A stretch of 64,000 bases of DNA from Parelaphostrongylus tenuis (lineage: Eukaryota > Nematoda > Chromadorea > Rhabditida > Metastrongylidae), in contig JAHQIW010003833.1 of NCBI GenBank assembly GCA_019055375.1, positions 1 through 64,000 of the forward strand, written 5' to 3'. Numbering within the stretch: position 1 is the stretch's first letter; every line of letters begins with the position of its first letter. Position numbers and translations under genes: made by a program. Under the pieces are notes generated by a model, which was not told the origin of the DNA, ran no database searches, and worked only from the letters and a program-made list of their open reading frames with translations. This document shows, piece by piece, positions 1 to 11,560 of the stretch.

Positions 1-1955
1 CTCAAGAAATGTGCTCATGTGGATGATGGCGCGCGTACTTGAATAGTGGTCAAGCAATTTTGGTCACTTCTGGTTGATGAATTTGGAAATTTGGTGTTTA
101 TTGCTCGGATGCCAAAATTTTGAGGGAGACCTAATAACGAAGATGTGAAAGTACATTGGAGTCCATTTGGAACTTCAGCAAGGTTCGTCCTTCACTGGAC
201 AACTCAGTGAAAAAACTCACAAAAAGCGCATCCATTAGTATGTAAAAGATCATTTTGTGTTTTTTGATGCGATCCAAAATTAGATTTGGTGAGCTTTTCT
301 AACGAAGTAATGGAGTATTGGGCACTGACTGGGTTGGGGTAACCTGATGTTTAGGACCGAAGGAAGGCGAAAATGCCGCTGAAAAAAAATTGTCGTACAA
401 AAAACCACGAGTTTTAGGTAGAACAGTGCCCCCAAAGGGCATAGCCGCAAGCCCGCCTTGTGCATGTATATTATGGACACGTCACGAATGAGTCGGTGCT
501 GGAAATTATCTGAAAGAACATCTCCAAAAATTTCTAAGCCTCTACTGACGTGAATGTCTCGTTCTTAACGCAATGTCTGGTTGACAGAATGAGATTTTGC
601 TGGACATGACAAAAAACGTATCGCATTGACTTTTGTCTACACATCGTCACGACGGTCTCCCACTTACCTGTTGTTAGCCGTGCACGTGTAGCATTCCCAG
701 CATCCGGCAGGTCTTATGCGCCTCATCCCCTAAACCCCAGAGAAGCCGGAGAATGACAATATCATCTGACACAAACCGCGACCACCCCCGGTCCCTACCT
801 CACGCCAGCCCAATGAGACACGAAAGGCATCACGTCACAAAATGGAACAAAATAAAAGAGAAGTGGTGCACCTATGACCAACCACTACCACCCACAGAGC
901 AAAGGGTACAAAGAATGGGAGAAAAGCTGTAGGACGTGAATACGAAGGTGCCAGCCCAAAAGACACATCTATATAATACAAGAGCCGAAAAAATACCCGC
1001 CAGAAAGGCGAAAAAGCAAAAGAACACGCAAGGGAGAGCAAGCTCTCACAAGTTAGATATCATTATATGTGTCAACATTATATTACTAAGATCTACAAAG
1101 CACAAAAAAAGTAAGGTAGCAGAATAAAAGCTTTACAAGCACTATTTAATCATATCTGAACAAAGTGTCTTCTCGAGCACCGAACAGTGTGTGGAGGGAG
1201 TGGCAGATAGCTCATGATATGCCGTACAGACCTAAGAGCAGGGAGAATAATCCTAACGGTCTAAAATACAATGAAATAGACTATTTTCAATAAAAACAGT
1301 GGCATCTTCCGAATCAACGAGTTTGAAAGCCAGCCCTAAAAGTAACAGAGTATTACTTTTTGAGGGAGGCTTTCCATTCTATTCATAAGCATGTGACGGA
1401 AATGACGAGGAGGATGGTGTGGAACAAGGAGCCACTTCAAGGCCATGCCTGAAGGGAAAAGTGCTTGAAGAAGAAAATTGACAGAGAGAAAAAAAAAATT
1501 CTGCACACGCAGTAGTTAGATTTTAGAAGTGGACTTTACGATGGGGAATTTTTTTAAAACGCGGTGTCGCACTGCTGTGGGAGTGTGAATTCTACCCTAG
1601 CGAGAATGATTTCCGAATACGTTATAGCAAATTTTATTAAAAAAAGTTGGAGCAAGAAAATGTTGCCTGAGGAGTGAAGGAACACAAGTTAGATTTCTCA
1701 GCAGACAATCTTGTGGGGACGCGCTTTAAAGTCGATGACAGGCCATGATTTTGAGGTAAATGATTTCCTATGTGAAGGACAATGAACTCAGTTCAGGGGC
1801 TCCTGAGCATTTCACTTAAAAGCTCGCTGAAAACCGGGTGACGGGAAGAAAATAAAGCCGAGCACCTCGTTTTGAACGGGTTACTTGTCTGGGTGTGATA
1901 ACACATCGCATAACAATACTCACGCACTCACTTAGGATAAAAGGTCTGTTAATGG
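1..1955. other. Intergenic, nothing recognised
   Basis: AT-rich sequence with scattered short open frames of about 60-70 codons on both strands. None shows a motif, signal peptide or neighbouring splice sites that would support a gene. No repeat matching the families found elsewhere in the window was recognised. Confidence 0.5.
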
Positions 1956-1959
1956 ATTA

Positions 1960-2235
1960 CTGATGTTACAGTGCATATTACAACGTAGTGTATACACGAG
2001 ATACACGCCCGTTATCAGCTTTGCAGCCCTGCCAGTTGCACGATCACCTGAGGCCTTTCGTTCAGTCAGTCCTTGGGTCTTACCTTTACATAGAGAAGTG
2101 GACCGTTTTACACACGCGTAAGTGATAAAATCACTAAACGGGCCAGTGTTGTACGCTTGGTTTCTCTTGCCTCGTTAGGAAAAATATTTTAGCGCCTCGC
2201 CTCAAGAAACACTCGAAAAGAAAGTTGAATGTCAG
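1960..2235 (+). repeat. Relic of hammerhead-bearing repeat, TGCAA family
   Basis: This stretch aligns by eye with 22960-23250: a degenerate hammerhead-like core on the minus strand near 1990-2035, then a CTTTCGTTCA-containing block, then a segment around ACCGTTTTACAC and GTGTTGTAC. The same GTGTTGTAC-containing block recurs near 26510, 26940 and 57630. The core boxes are degraded (CTGGCAG for CTGANGA), so this copy is unlikely to self-cleave. Confidence 0.55.
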
Positions 2236-2239
2236 GATC

Positions 2240-3430
2240 AAAAGCCAAGAGCAATCGAGGAAGACACTATTCATTCGGTGATTTTATCAATTGACGAAGT
2301 GTGAAGATATTTCGTGCTATGTGCAAGGCTAGATCCCTGAGGAACAACTAAGGGAACGAAACAGGAACGCGCAATTGGCATGGTTGGAGGCTGTAACTCG
2401 CGTATGCACGTATAATAGCCCATGACAGACCAGATGAAGGCTCAAAAAAAAACAGGCATATTGAAATTTGAGCTCGGTCTCAAAGAACCACTCGAAACAA
2501 AAGATATAATACTCATAAGCTTTATAATATGAGGGAGAAACCCAAACCAAAAAACTACTCATCTCAATGCCACACACACATAGTTTCGAAAGCAAAAACT
2601 TCGAGAAAACTCACAAAATCATAGATTATAACCGATGCGCTGCTTGTTCGAGCGTCCTCAGGACGAACCATCTCGTGCAGAAATGCAGGAAACATCACTC
2701 AACAACCTTTCATTTACGGCTCTACAGCCGTAAAGTCGTGATGGAAGTACTCACACACACACTAGATAAATAGAAAAAACAAACAATAAAAAGCAAGCAC
2801 AATGGTCATCCGTTCCGCTGATTCATAGCATCCAGCTAACTTCTCTCTTACAGTGAATGACAGTGTATCCAATACACAGCACAGGTAAGCGCGAACAGAG
2901 AACTTCTTTGAACAAATATTCAATTCAAGACTACCTATAAAATTTCACGAACACTATTGAGTTTCAAGAATGGCAAAAAGAAGTTGAAGCAACCGATTAA
3001 CAATTAAGAAACCACTTAGGATATTGATTGAACGGATTGGAGTAACTGACCGACAGACGCCGCATGACGCAGCGGGAAGCTCACAGTTTACATGTACAGA
3101 CCGGTGCTGATTGATTGTAAAGCCACATATAACACCGTTCTCTGAGATGAGAAAGCTGAGAATGTTTATCGCATCAGATGGCTCCTTACAAAGAACTTCT
3201 CTGCTAATTGTTAAAGCGCCGGATCTTAGAAATATGAAGGGAGACAATTTTTTTATAACTACAGGTTTTCTCATATTTATTGATGCTATGGGCAATAATC
3301 CCGAATTTAATGATATACATTGATTTTTGTTAGTCATTCGATAGCTCGAATCTCGACAGTTTTAATGCTAACAGTGGTTTTTGAAAGATCTATAAAAGAG
3401 CGCTGTGAGCAGCAAAACAGAAAAATTATG
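2240..3430. other. Intergenic; one unrecognised 127-codon open frame
   Basis: No gene recognised. The longest open frame is 2954-3337 on the minus strand (127 codons). It has no known motif and no convincing splice sites, and a 70-codon frame overlaps it on the plus strand (3111-3323). It could be an exon of an unrecognised gene or chance. Confidence 0.35.
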
Positions 3431-3850
3431 TTCGCACTTGAAGTGGTTAGCCCGTCGCTTGAACTTTTAAAGCGAGTTTATCTGGCAATGTGAAAGAAAA
3501 AGTTTTTTGGAACTTATAGAACAATAGAAAAAGTCTCCTCTATAATTCTTATACAAAAACCTAGAAATTTTTGCAGAAGGGAGAAAAAATATCCAAATCA
3601 AAAGAAAATAGAGAGGCTCTCAGATGACGAGGTTTTTCAAGGGGCGGCCAATTGAAATTGTTGCGCACTTCGTCACTCATTCAAAATTTTTTTTCCCTTT
3701 CCCGAAAAATTTTCTAGATTTTTGTATGAGAATGTAGAAGTGGCTTTGCTGCATCGTTCTTGAGCCACAGAATTTTTTTGTTTCACCATTTCAAATGAAC
3801 ACGTTATAAAGTTTAAGCGACGAGCTAACCCCTTGGGATGCGAAACGAGG
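3430..3850. repeat. Fold-back element (imperfect palindrome)
   Basis: Two arms of about 190 bp are reverse complements of each other. The left arm begins GGTTAGCCCGTCGCTTGAAC near 3445 and the right arm ends in the complement of GGTTAGCTCGTCGCTTAAAC near 3835. Internal blocks also pair: the ATACAAAAACCTAGAAATTT region near 3553 pairs with its complement near 3708-3730. The centre lies around 3620-3650. This fits a fold-back or long-TIR non-autonomous DNA element. No coding capacity is seen. Confidence 0.7.
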
Positions 3851-4924
3851 TTTTATTTCTGCTCTAACAGGGCACCATATAGACCGTTCCAAAAAACCAC
3901 CCTTAGCATCAAAACTGTCGAGATTCGAGCTATCAACACGGCTACCAATGATTCATGCATATTTATAAATTCGTCGTGTTTATTGCTCTGGCGTCAAAAC
4001 TTACGAGAAGACCTAATATCACACCTACAAACAGGATTCAATGGAAAGTGCCAAAGTTTCTCTTCACTCACTGTGTAGAAAATCTTATCAAAGGACCTAA
4101 TCCTATATGAAAACTTTATAAAAAAATGCACATTCAAAAAATCATAGGCTATACAATATATCGCTTTTCGCAGAGTGGAAAAACCCAAACACCATGTCCA
4201 AAAAATACATCTGCCTTCGGAAGAACTTGGAAAACTCAACCCTATAAACATCCCACTCAAAAATTTCCAAAACCTTTACACTTATTGCTTTTGGTTATGA
4301 TACTAGGAGGCCTTTTTAGATTTTAAGCTCCTGGCCGATAATATGACGGATGGATTATGAATGGCGGTCGAGTCAAGGTTCTATCAAACGCTTGAAAACT
4401 TAATTAACCATTCCAGAGGCTCACATCACCATGGCCACTCTGCGTTCTATAGCTCATGGATTTCTAGGACCAAAGAAAAAAAATAAGGAAAAGAAGACGA
4501 GAAAAGTCACGCAATCAGAGAAAAAATACTATAGGATTTTTCCTACATCCATTCTAGTGTGATTCATTCGATCAGCAACGTGTATATTTTACTTCGAGGG
4601 GAGAATTTCCCATGATTCATTATCGGCTTGTTTCTCAATTAAATTGTCTCACGTGAGATTTCCTAAGCAATTATTTCAGTTGTATTTGTCACAAGAGATC
4701 TCATTAGACTCTCAAATGGCATCTACTACATAGTTATATGCTCCTTTGCACAATTCATCGACAATTCAGAGCATATCGTAAACTACAATTTGCCCATGCT
4801 GGACTACACGAGAGCCAACCTCAAGCCGCCTTCAGACCCACCGTTTAAATCCGTCAACAACTCGATTTCATTTATATTTAACTACTTTCCTCACTTCAAA
4901 ACGCCCTCTAAAATGTGGTAGGAC
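3851..4924. other. Intergenic, nothing recognised
   Basis: AT-rich DNA without a recognisable gene, RNA or repeat. Short open frames at 3994-4260 (minus) and 4126-4326 (plus) carry no motif. Confidence 0.45.
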
Positions 4925-5740
4925 TGAAAGCCAAGGAAAAACTGTAAAGGATAGTGCATCAAGATCTCTTGAACATGATTCAGTTTCTCGAGGTAAGCTG
5001 AAAACAGCTGCCAATTCGTCGAGTTAAAGATTCTCCATGATAACATCTCCAAGGTTCCTCTCAAGAACTATTCTCGAGTGCATCAGACATCACATAATCG
5101 ACTGTAGCCTAAAAGAAATCATATGGCTCGCTTTGGCATTAGGCAAATTGGCAGTAACTTTCAAAATGGAAAAAATCTCATAGAGAGCATCATCTCTGCT
5201 TAGTGTGTTGATACTTCTCATAAACAATTGAAATTTTGCTATGTTCGGCAAAAACAGTCGCCAATTCGTCGAATAAAAAAAATAAAAATAAAAATGTTTC
5301 TATGAAAGCATCTTGAATATTTTTCTCAAAAAACTATACACGAGTGAAAGAGGCATCATAAACGGCAGCAGTAAAGAGGACCGTATGGCCCGCTTCGGCA
5401 CTCATGAAAATGTCAGTAACTCTTTAAATGTTCAAAAAAAAACTTCATGCGAGTATTCGCTCGGTTAGTGCATCAAAATCTTTCAGGTACAATTTGACTT
5501 TTCGCATTCAGCTGAAAACAACAGCCAATTCCTCTAATAAAAAATCTCGACGAGAACATCCTTAAAGTTCTCAGGAATTACTCTCGAGTGGGAATAACAT
5601 CAAATAAGAGACCGTTGTCCGAGACAGGCCGTATGAGTCGTTTAGGCACTACAGGAAATGGCAGTAACATTTGAAATGGGGAAAAAATTTCATAGAGAAC
5701 ATTCGTTTGATTGTTGGTTCAATTCTGATATCAATAACAA
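4925..5740. repeat. Diverged tandem repeat, unit about 250 bp, about three copies
   Basis: Several anchor words recur in the same order. GCCAATTCGTCGA occurs near 5011 and 5251, with a variant near 5524. A GGCAGTAAC-like word occurs near 5150, 5408 and 5660. GGAAAAAATCTCATAGAGA and relatives follow each. A TATGGCTCGCTTTGGCA-like word precedes each. Spacings of roughly 240-270 bp define the unit. Copies have diverged by many substitutions and small indels, so this is an old array. No sign of coding. Confidence 0.75.
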
Positions 5741-7850
5741 TGAAATATTGTAAATAGCTTCCGTAAATAACAAAAGCAAAACTCTGCAGGGGGGAGGAGG
5801 GCAGGAGGAGAAGGAAGAGTAGGGGAGCATGTGGGTGGTCATGAAGTATGAAAAACAACACCGACAATAGCAGTGAGAGCACGAGAAGCGCAAAATCGGC
5901 TAAATAAACAAAAAACTGAAATGGAAATTAGAGGGAACGACCGTAGTGTACGAACTATTTTTCTCTATGAGAACAGTGTTTCTGCACAGATCGACTCGGT
6001 TGAAGTAATGAGAATAGGGTAGCGTTCAAATATTTATGAAACTCAGCTGCATTCATTCGATCCTCTCTCGTCTCGAATCCATTTCTAATCGACTTTACTA
6101 TGGCTCTGTGGTGGTTGTAAGCAGAAGAACAAAGCAAACTAACGGGTGTGACTTAGTCATAAAATTTTACACAAATGATGACATAAAGCGACCAGTTGTT
6201 ATGACGATAGGGAAGAATGCACCATAAACAATTTCACATCGATTTTATGACGAGTACATTTCTACTTACAGCTATGAAAGCATCTCTTTTAAAAAGTCAA
6301 TGGATTCATCTAAATGCTTGTAAGCATCCACAAGAGTCTCCATAGGGTTAGAAGGGCCTGTTGAAGCCTTACTATTACATTTTAGAAGATCCAAGCGATC
6401 GGCCATTGTCTGAAGAACTATTCTGAACCGTCGCTTGGCGAGAAATAGTTATTTGTTATATTATTTTACAGAATTCGTCATCACGTCTTTGCGTATCCAG
6501 CAGTTTTCACATTCGACTCGTTTCCCCGCTTTTGTCCCCCACGAAAGGCTTTCGAACATTTCGCGTGTTGTCTCGGCTGCTACTTGAGAATTTCATTTCC
6601 TTTATGAATGTCGTAGAATGCCGGTTGTCGATTATCCTTGTAGTCTTGGAGATTGACAAGCTAAGGCGCTACCACGTGGATTGCAAGAGAGCATTGAGGA
6701 GGGAGTAAATCAGCACTCTGACTCCTGATCGGCTGCGACTAATCACCCTTCTATTCCCACCCCGATAGACATTGAACTACTTGAGTTTTACTTTCTACAT
6801 CACTGATCATCCAGATATCCAGCTTCGATGAATATCCAGACAATTTCAATGTTATCTCATCTCCAAAACACTTCTTCATTGACCGTTTTTAGAATTTTCT
6901 TTGACACTCAAAAACATGGCCTAACAAGGGTGAAAATTATGTATAGTGTTGTTTGGCTGACAACCGCTATTCGGAGGCCTTTTTTTATGACAAGTCGGCC
7001 TCTCTTTTAACAGACCACACGACATGCGTGCCTTAAAAAATGATTTCATGGCTATTCGGAGGATAACTAGATTACTAGTATCTAGATATCTGAGCAAAGG
7101 AAAGTTTGAATCACAGTCGAGAATCCATAAACAACAGCGAAAACCATCTAATATGGAAGGAAACTGGTTAAGAAACACCGAAGTCTAAGAAATTGCTACC
7201 GTATTAGACCATAGAAAGCCCCTCTGAAGAAGGTGAAATGCGCCGAATCGTCAGTTGTTAAAATAGATCTTTCTTAAGATCTTCGCGTTTTAGCTTGTCG
7301 AGAGAAAAAAACTGTGAGCTACCGGGAGAATTCCGAGGTCAGTACCTAGCCGGTCTTAGGAATTGGCACCATTGAATTAGCGACGATATTTGAAGAACCG
7401 AATTTGAATCAAACTCCTATTATTGTAGTGGTAGGGAAAGAGAGAAGGGAAGAGAGACAGCCGCTACACATTGTGTTCATCGAGTGTGACACCATCGGAG
7501 AATTTCCGGTCCATGAAGATAATTGGAATTCGCCGGTGTAAACATCAACACACCGACCGACCAACTCAATCGACCGACCGATGTGTCATGATGTCGGTTG
7601 AACATCACCAAGGTGCAATGCTGAAGACAGAGGATCTTTTGCGTACATTTGACTTAACCCCAACAGGGAAAACGATATAGGCTTCTCCTATCGCTCCAGA
7701 GAACGCCTAGATATAATACGAAGCAGAGGCAAATAAGAGGATAAAATGCCAGCTCTAAACCCCGGACTTTATGAGGTTTCGCAACATATGGTGGACATCT
7801 TCGCATCACAACCACCGCGATAGGCAAAAAAGTTATGGGGGCTCCTCCTC
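5741..7850. other. Intergenic, nothing recognised
   Basis: AT-rich DNA with only short open frames. A short run rich in CCGACC (about 7550-7580) is a minor low-complexity tract. No gene or RNA recognised. Confidence 0.45.
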
Positions 7851-7852
7851 GG

Positions 7853-7897
7853 CTTCAGATTGGTGCAAACGTAATTGCGGTTTTTGCAATTGTTGAA
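7853..7897 (+). repeat. Solo mariner-like terminal repeat
   Basis: TTGGTGCAAACGTAATTGCGG (split here as TTGGTGCAAACG and TAATTGCGG) followed by TTTTTGC closely resembles the Hsmar1/bandit-type mariner terminus, which I recall as containing GGTGCAAAAGTAATTGCGG. No partner end was found nearby, so it is read as a solo end or the edge of a deleted element. Confidence 0.55.
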
Positions 7898-7949
7898 ATT
7901 CGCCGTTTGATATCGGGATAGTATAGGCTAGAATAGGATAGAACTCTTA

Positions 7950-8222
7950 GCGTTGATCAATCCTTAAGTAATGCGCCATACACTCGTCTTCACTTCGTTT
8001 GAGATGATCGAAGCCATGCTTGACCTTTACAATGACTCACGGTGGCCTACCAATGCATCAAGTAAGTGCTGCTTACCCTTCTAGACAAGTCCGATACCGA
8101 TACCACTTTACCGACTCCCGCGGGACGCAAGGCTTGATGTGTCATGAGCGCGAGATCGAAACATCGACCTTGCATGCAACGCAGAGCACCTCTAGCTACT
8201 GCGCCACATACGCTCTATCAAA
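7950..8222 (-). repeat. tRNA-derived SINE, family A
   Basis: On the minus strand the element starts with a tRNA-like head with box A related to TGGCGCAGTGG and a degraded box B, then a conserved body ending near GATCAATCC-type sequence. It aligns with copies at 24955-25216, 29664-29941 and 37841-37996. The head in this copy lies at 8140-8222. Pol III boxes are altered, so it is probably inactive. Confidence 0.7.
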
Positions 8223-8349
8223 ATTTGTTATCTAATATATGTGGGCATGTTATATACCAATCCAATGCGCATTTATAGCTTTGCTTTTTTGCTGACGACA
8301 TCTTACTTGTTGTTAATTTTACATCTATTTCATTAGATTAGGAAAAGAG

Positions 8350-8732
8350 GCCGGGTGGTGCAAAAGTTGCTGCGGTTTAATAATAAAGTTCAAAATCGGT
8401 CGTAAAGCAGCAGAAAGAAATCCCTACATTGACAATCGATTTTGCCCAGAAACTGCTAACGAACGTACAGTGCCATTATGGCTTCAAGACGTTTCGCAAA
8501 GTAGACGAGAGCCTTAGAGATGAGGAACGTAGTGGCCAGCCAAGGGACCAGTTGACAACGACCAACTGAGAGCAATTATCCAAATTCATGGTCCTCTTAA
8601 GCCGAGCGAGGTATTGCAAATGAACTTAACGTCACATTCTACGGCTATTCGCCATTCCTCAAAAGTAAAGAATAAAAGCAAACTGTGGCTTGAGATCGCC
8701 AAAAAACCGCAGTTACTTTTGCACCAACTTGG
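8350..8732 (+). mobile_element. Internally deleted mariner (MITE-like), transposase N-terminal remnant
   Basis: The ends are GGTGCAAAAGTTGCTGCGG near 8357 and the complement AACCGCAGTTACTTTTGCACC near 8706-8728, a good mariner TIR pair. The interior translates in broken frames to a mariner transposase N-terminus: an IGRKAAE-like start near 8394, TANERTVPLW near 8455, a DNDQLRAII segment near 8560, then PSEVLQMNLTSHSTAIRH. This is the helix-turn-helix DNA-binding part. Frameshifts and stops (about 8515-8545) and loss of the catalytic domain make it inactive. Confidence 0.85.
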
Positions 8733-8784
8733 TAGACTGTGAGCGTTCTTGCGATTTTCATGGCGCCATACGGGAAGATCTATT

Positions 8785-8853
8785 GCGCTGGTGCAAAAGT
8801 GATGGCGGTTCTTTGGCGGACTGCAAATACAATTATTCTTGCACCAACCTAAC
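8785..8853. repeat. Miniature mariner, TIR pair about 70 bp
   Basis: GCTGGTGCAAAAGTGATGGCGG opens this stretch near 8788 (read as GCTGGTGCAAAAG plus TGATGGCGG), and ATTCTTGCACCAACCT closes it. The two ends are inverted repeats of the same mariner terminus as the neighbour at 8350-8732. Confidence 0.65.
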
Positions 8854-8943
8854 CGAAGGTTGTAAGCGTTCTCTGAGACTTTCACCAGAAAAAGCGACTA
8901 CATAAATGAGCATCGAGCCACCGCCAGCGCCATCTCGGAAGAT

Positions 8944-9015
8944 CTATTAGGCTGGTGCAAAAGTAATCGCGGTTTTTTGGCGGTTCTCAGCTGCACGTAC
9001 TTTTGCACCAGCCGC
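8944..9015. repeat. Miniature mariner, TIR pair about 70 bp
   Basis: TTAGGCTGGTGCAAAAGTAA followed by TCGCGGTTTTTTGGCGG is the best-preserved mariner end in the window, and GTACTTTTGCACCAGCC near 8997 is its inverted partner. It resembles the Hsmar1/bandit terminus. Only about 25 bp separates the ends. Confidence 0.7.
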
Positions 9016-9254
9016 ATGACAGACTCTCCCGGGGGACGATGGCGGTGGCTCGAAACCGACTTATCTGACAATTCTCCGCCAAAAGTCGCAAAGAACGTTC
9101 AAAGCACAAAGATCGCCGCTGGCGCCGCCACGACGGCGAAACTCCGGTTGCTATGAAATTGAGTAAATAACTCCGAAACACTCCTCAATGTCAACAATTA
9201 CGCGAACTCACGAGAAGTTTGTCAAGAAGAGGAAAAAATAAGCAAAAGTGGGAA

Positions 9255-9562
9255 AAATACGGAGGTGGGGAGAAGTCCCATTTGGGGACAGCGCCCTCGG
9301 ACATCACGGGCCGGATGACGACGCGGGGGCGGCGGTTGGCACACGTCCCGGATCGGAGCTCCCTCTTGGCGCGAGGCCAAAGCGAGGTGCGACGCGTGGG
9401 CGTCGCGGCGCGGCGGCAGCGATCAATGATTCACCTCGCCCGGTTGCACTCGGCGGCGGTGCGCCTCAATTAGTAGTCGCCCGTGGAGGCACCGCCGAAA
9501 GGCCACTGGAAAGACCCAGACCCCAGGCAAGACAGCGGGGTCTGGGATGTCACCGGACGGAC
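9255..9562. other. GC-rich island of unknown nature
   Basis: About 300 bp are strikingly GC-rich (CGCGGCGCGGCGGCAGCG near 9402, GACGCGGGGGCGGCGG near 9319) against AT-rich flanks. Two overlapping plus-strand frames stay open across it (9219-9473 and 9248-9565), but their arginine/alanine-rich translations are what GC-rich DNA gives by chance. It does not match 18S, 5.8S or 28S sequence that I recognise. Candidates are an rDNA spacer fragment, a CpG-rich regulatory region, or foreign DNA. None can be proven here. Confidence 0.5.
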
Positions 9563-11264
9563 TGATCTCTCCAGGAATCGAACTCTTGTGGAACGATAAC
9601 GATAAAGCTGAGTGCGAGAACCGTCAGCGCAGAACTTATCTCATTTTGGATAACAGAGTCTTTGATTGCGGGCGAATACTACTTTCGTAGGACTCAGAGA
9701 GACATTGGAGTGATAGGTGGCCTATGTCTCAGCTTACGGTGTTTATGGTGCGTCATTGACGAGGTGGCTACGATGGGCAGCACTGAGACAGGGCTTGAGA
9801 TCTTGCAGACCCTCTGAGCTTGACAGCTACCGTATACAAAGTAGATGACTCTGAGCGGCAAAATTTTCGCAATACTGCCCTGTGGAGAGTTGTGATCCTG
9901 TCAGTTTTTAACCCCTCAGGCCGACGATGAGGGTCATTTTAACGTTAGAACTTTCATAGGTCTCTTTTCGCTGAATATAGTTGTTTGTCTAAAATTTGAG
10001 TAATCAATCGGAAGCCTAAATCTCGGAGATTTCGTCACTTTTCTTGGTTCCTGAAAAGTCTCTGTAGCAGGCTGTAGCAGCAAAAATAAAAGTGTATTTC
10101 ATCGGTTCCCCTTATTTACTTACCTGAAATCTACGGATCGCTTTTTATTGGACCACACTAGGCTCATCTGATAGCACAGATCTCGGTGAATTTAAAGCTC
10201 AAACAGGTTCTCGAAGAGGTTTTCACAGCGCTTTTTGAGAGCGAAAATAAAATCACGTTCTACATCTGGAGTTTCCTTTGCACATTGGAGTTATATACAC
10301 AAAGAAAGTGTAGAAACTTTTTAGAGAAAATCATGTTCTATCATAGTGGTACAGAGAACCTAAAGTGTTTCCCGAAATGAAGAAAAAAAAATCTTCGTTG
10401 ATTAACGAAAATCGTGCGCCACTGGCGATATTATGCTGTCATCCGCAGAGGGTTAGAGTTTTAGACCTGATTTCTTCAATAAAAAATTACGAGATCACGC
10501 TTAGGCAGGCTCAGGTTCAAAAACTAGTGGGACCACAACTCTTCACTAGCGTCCGCAGTGCTTATTTTCGGTCTCAATTAAGAATTAACATTATAACTTA
10601 GATTGAAGGATTTGAAAATAGAGTTCATAGGGTTACATGATTTGATTAGGATCAGTTGATTCTATAGTGAATTGAAGAGTCATTTAGCAACGACACATTC
10701 AAGGTGAAGGCTTTCTTATAGGCTTCACTCAGAGTAAATGCCTGATAACCGCCTGCCAAACTTACTATTTTAGGACTCTTCTACTCCATGACTGGTGAAA
10801 TTGTAACAGAAATACCCGACGGTAGGCTGATTTCTTGCTTTTAGAGTTGGATTTTTGAAAGATCATTCAGGAAATACGGAATGTCGAGGACTTAGGAGAA
10901 GAGAAATAACATCTACCATGAGTTGAAAACCAATTGCCGGCGAGTTTTTGATGTTTAAGAGTAATCACGTCATGGAATGAGTGACAAACAACGACACGTA
11001 GCAATATCATAGCGGAGCGAGTAAATAGTCGGGTGTTGGACGCAAAACATCGTATCGCCATCGGGACGGAGGGCACCTGCACTTGGAACTAAGCCACAGC
11101 AGCTGCCAACAACAATCGCCTGGGCTTTACGTCTCTCGTACGGGATTTTTTATCCGGCAACATGAGCTGTTCAGTCTAGCGAACACTATACAGGGCATTT
11201 TCCAGGATCGACTTTCGATCACCGTCGGTGGCGATCAACAATTCGCCGTTTCCTCGATGAGTTG
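9563..11264. other. Intergenic, nothing recognised
   Basis: No gene, RNA or repeat recognised. The composition returns to AT-rich within about 350 bp of the GC island. Confidence 0.4.
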
Positions 11265-11345
11265 AGACGCGGTTTTATTATCATGATTGCTGACGTTTCG
11301 GTGGATTTCGCCTTCTTCAGAGTTTGGTCAAGCTGAGGTTGAATC
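11265..11345 (-). repeat. PLE-type terminal relic with hammerhead-like motif
   Basis: On the minus strand (11289-11326) there is CTGAAGA, an imperfect stem II region (GGCG, AAAT, CCACC), then GAAACGTCAGC. This matches the layout of the PLE-linked motif at 60134-60171. Stem I is reduced to about two pairs and stem II is imperfect. Probably a solo remnant of a PLE terminal region. Confidence 0.6.
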
Positions 11346-11435
11346 TAATCAGAAAAGTAATTTTATAACCTCAACAGAGAAAAATTCGATGGCTAAAGTT
11401 GGGAAATAACTTTTCCAGATACGTATCATTTAAGA

Positions 11436-11560
11436 TATACCCAATAATGCAGAGTGCTGTGCAAAAACATTTGCGTCAGCCGGGATTCGAACCCAGATCT
11501 CACTCTTTCCAGAAGCGTGTGACTGAACCGTTGCACCACGTTTCTTACAAATATTCACTT
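11436..11560 (-). repeat. tRNA-derived SINE, family C
   Basis: The minus strand reads as a tRNA-like head: box A related to TGGTGCAACGG and a good box B, GGGTTCGAATCCC (around 11468-11485). The tail reads TTTTGCACAGCACTCTGCATT and then ATTGGGTATATC. Copies lie at 39326-39432, 32335-32420 and 62530-62680. The acceptor stem does not pair fully, so this is a repeat and not a functional tRNA gene. Confidence 0.75.

Noticed and set aside
2954..3337. 127-codon minus-strand open frame
   Set aside because: No motif, no flanking splice signals, and an open frame exists on the other strand too. Kept only as a remark in the intergenic entry.
4925..5740. CRISPR-like or clustered short repeats
   Set aside because: The units are long (~250 bp), diverged and without spacer structure, and the DNA is eukaryotic.
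9219..9565. Two overlapping frames in the GC-rich island as arginine-rich proteins
   Set aside because: GC-rich DNA has few stops by composition, and the translation has no domain.
11436..11560. A genuine tRNA gene on the minus strand
   Set aside because: Box B and T arm are good, but the acceptor and anticodon stems do not pair and the same sequence recurs with a common non-tRNA tail.
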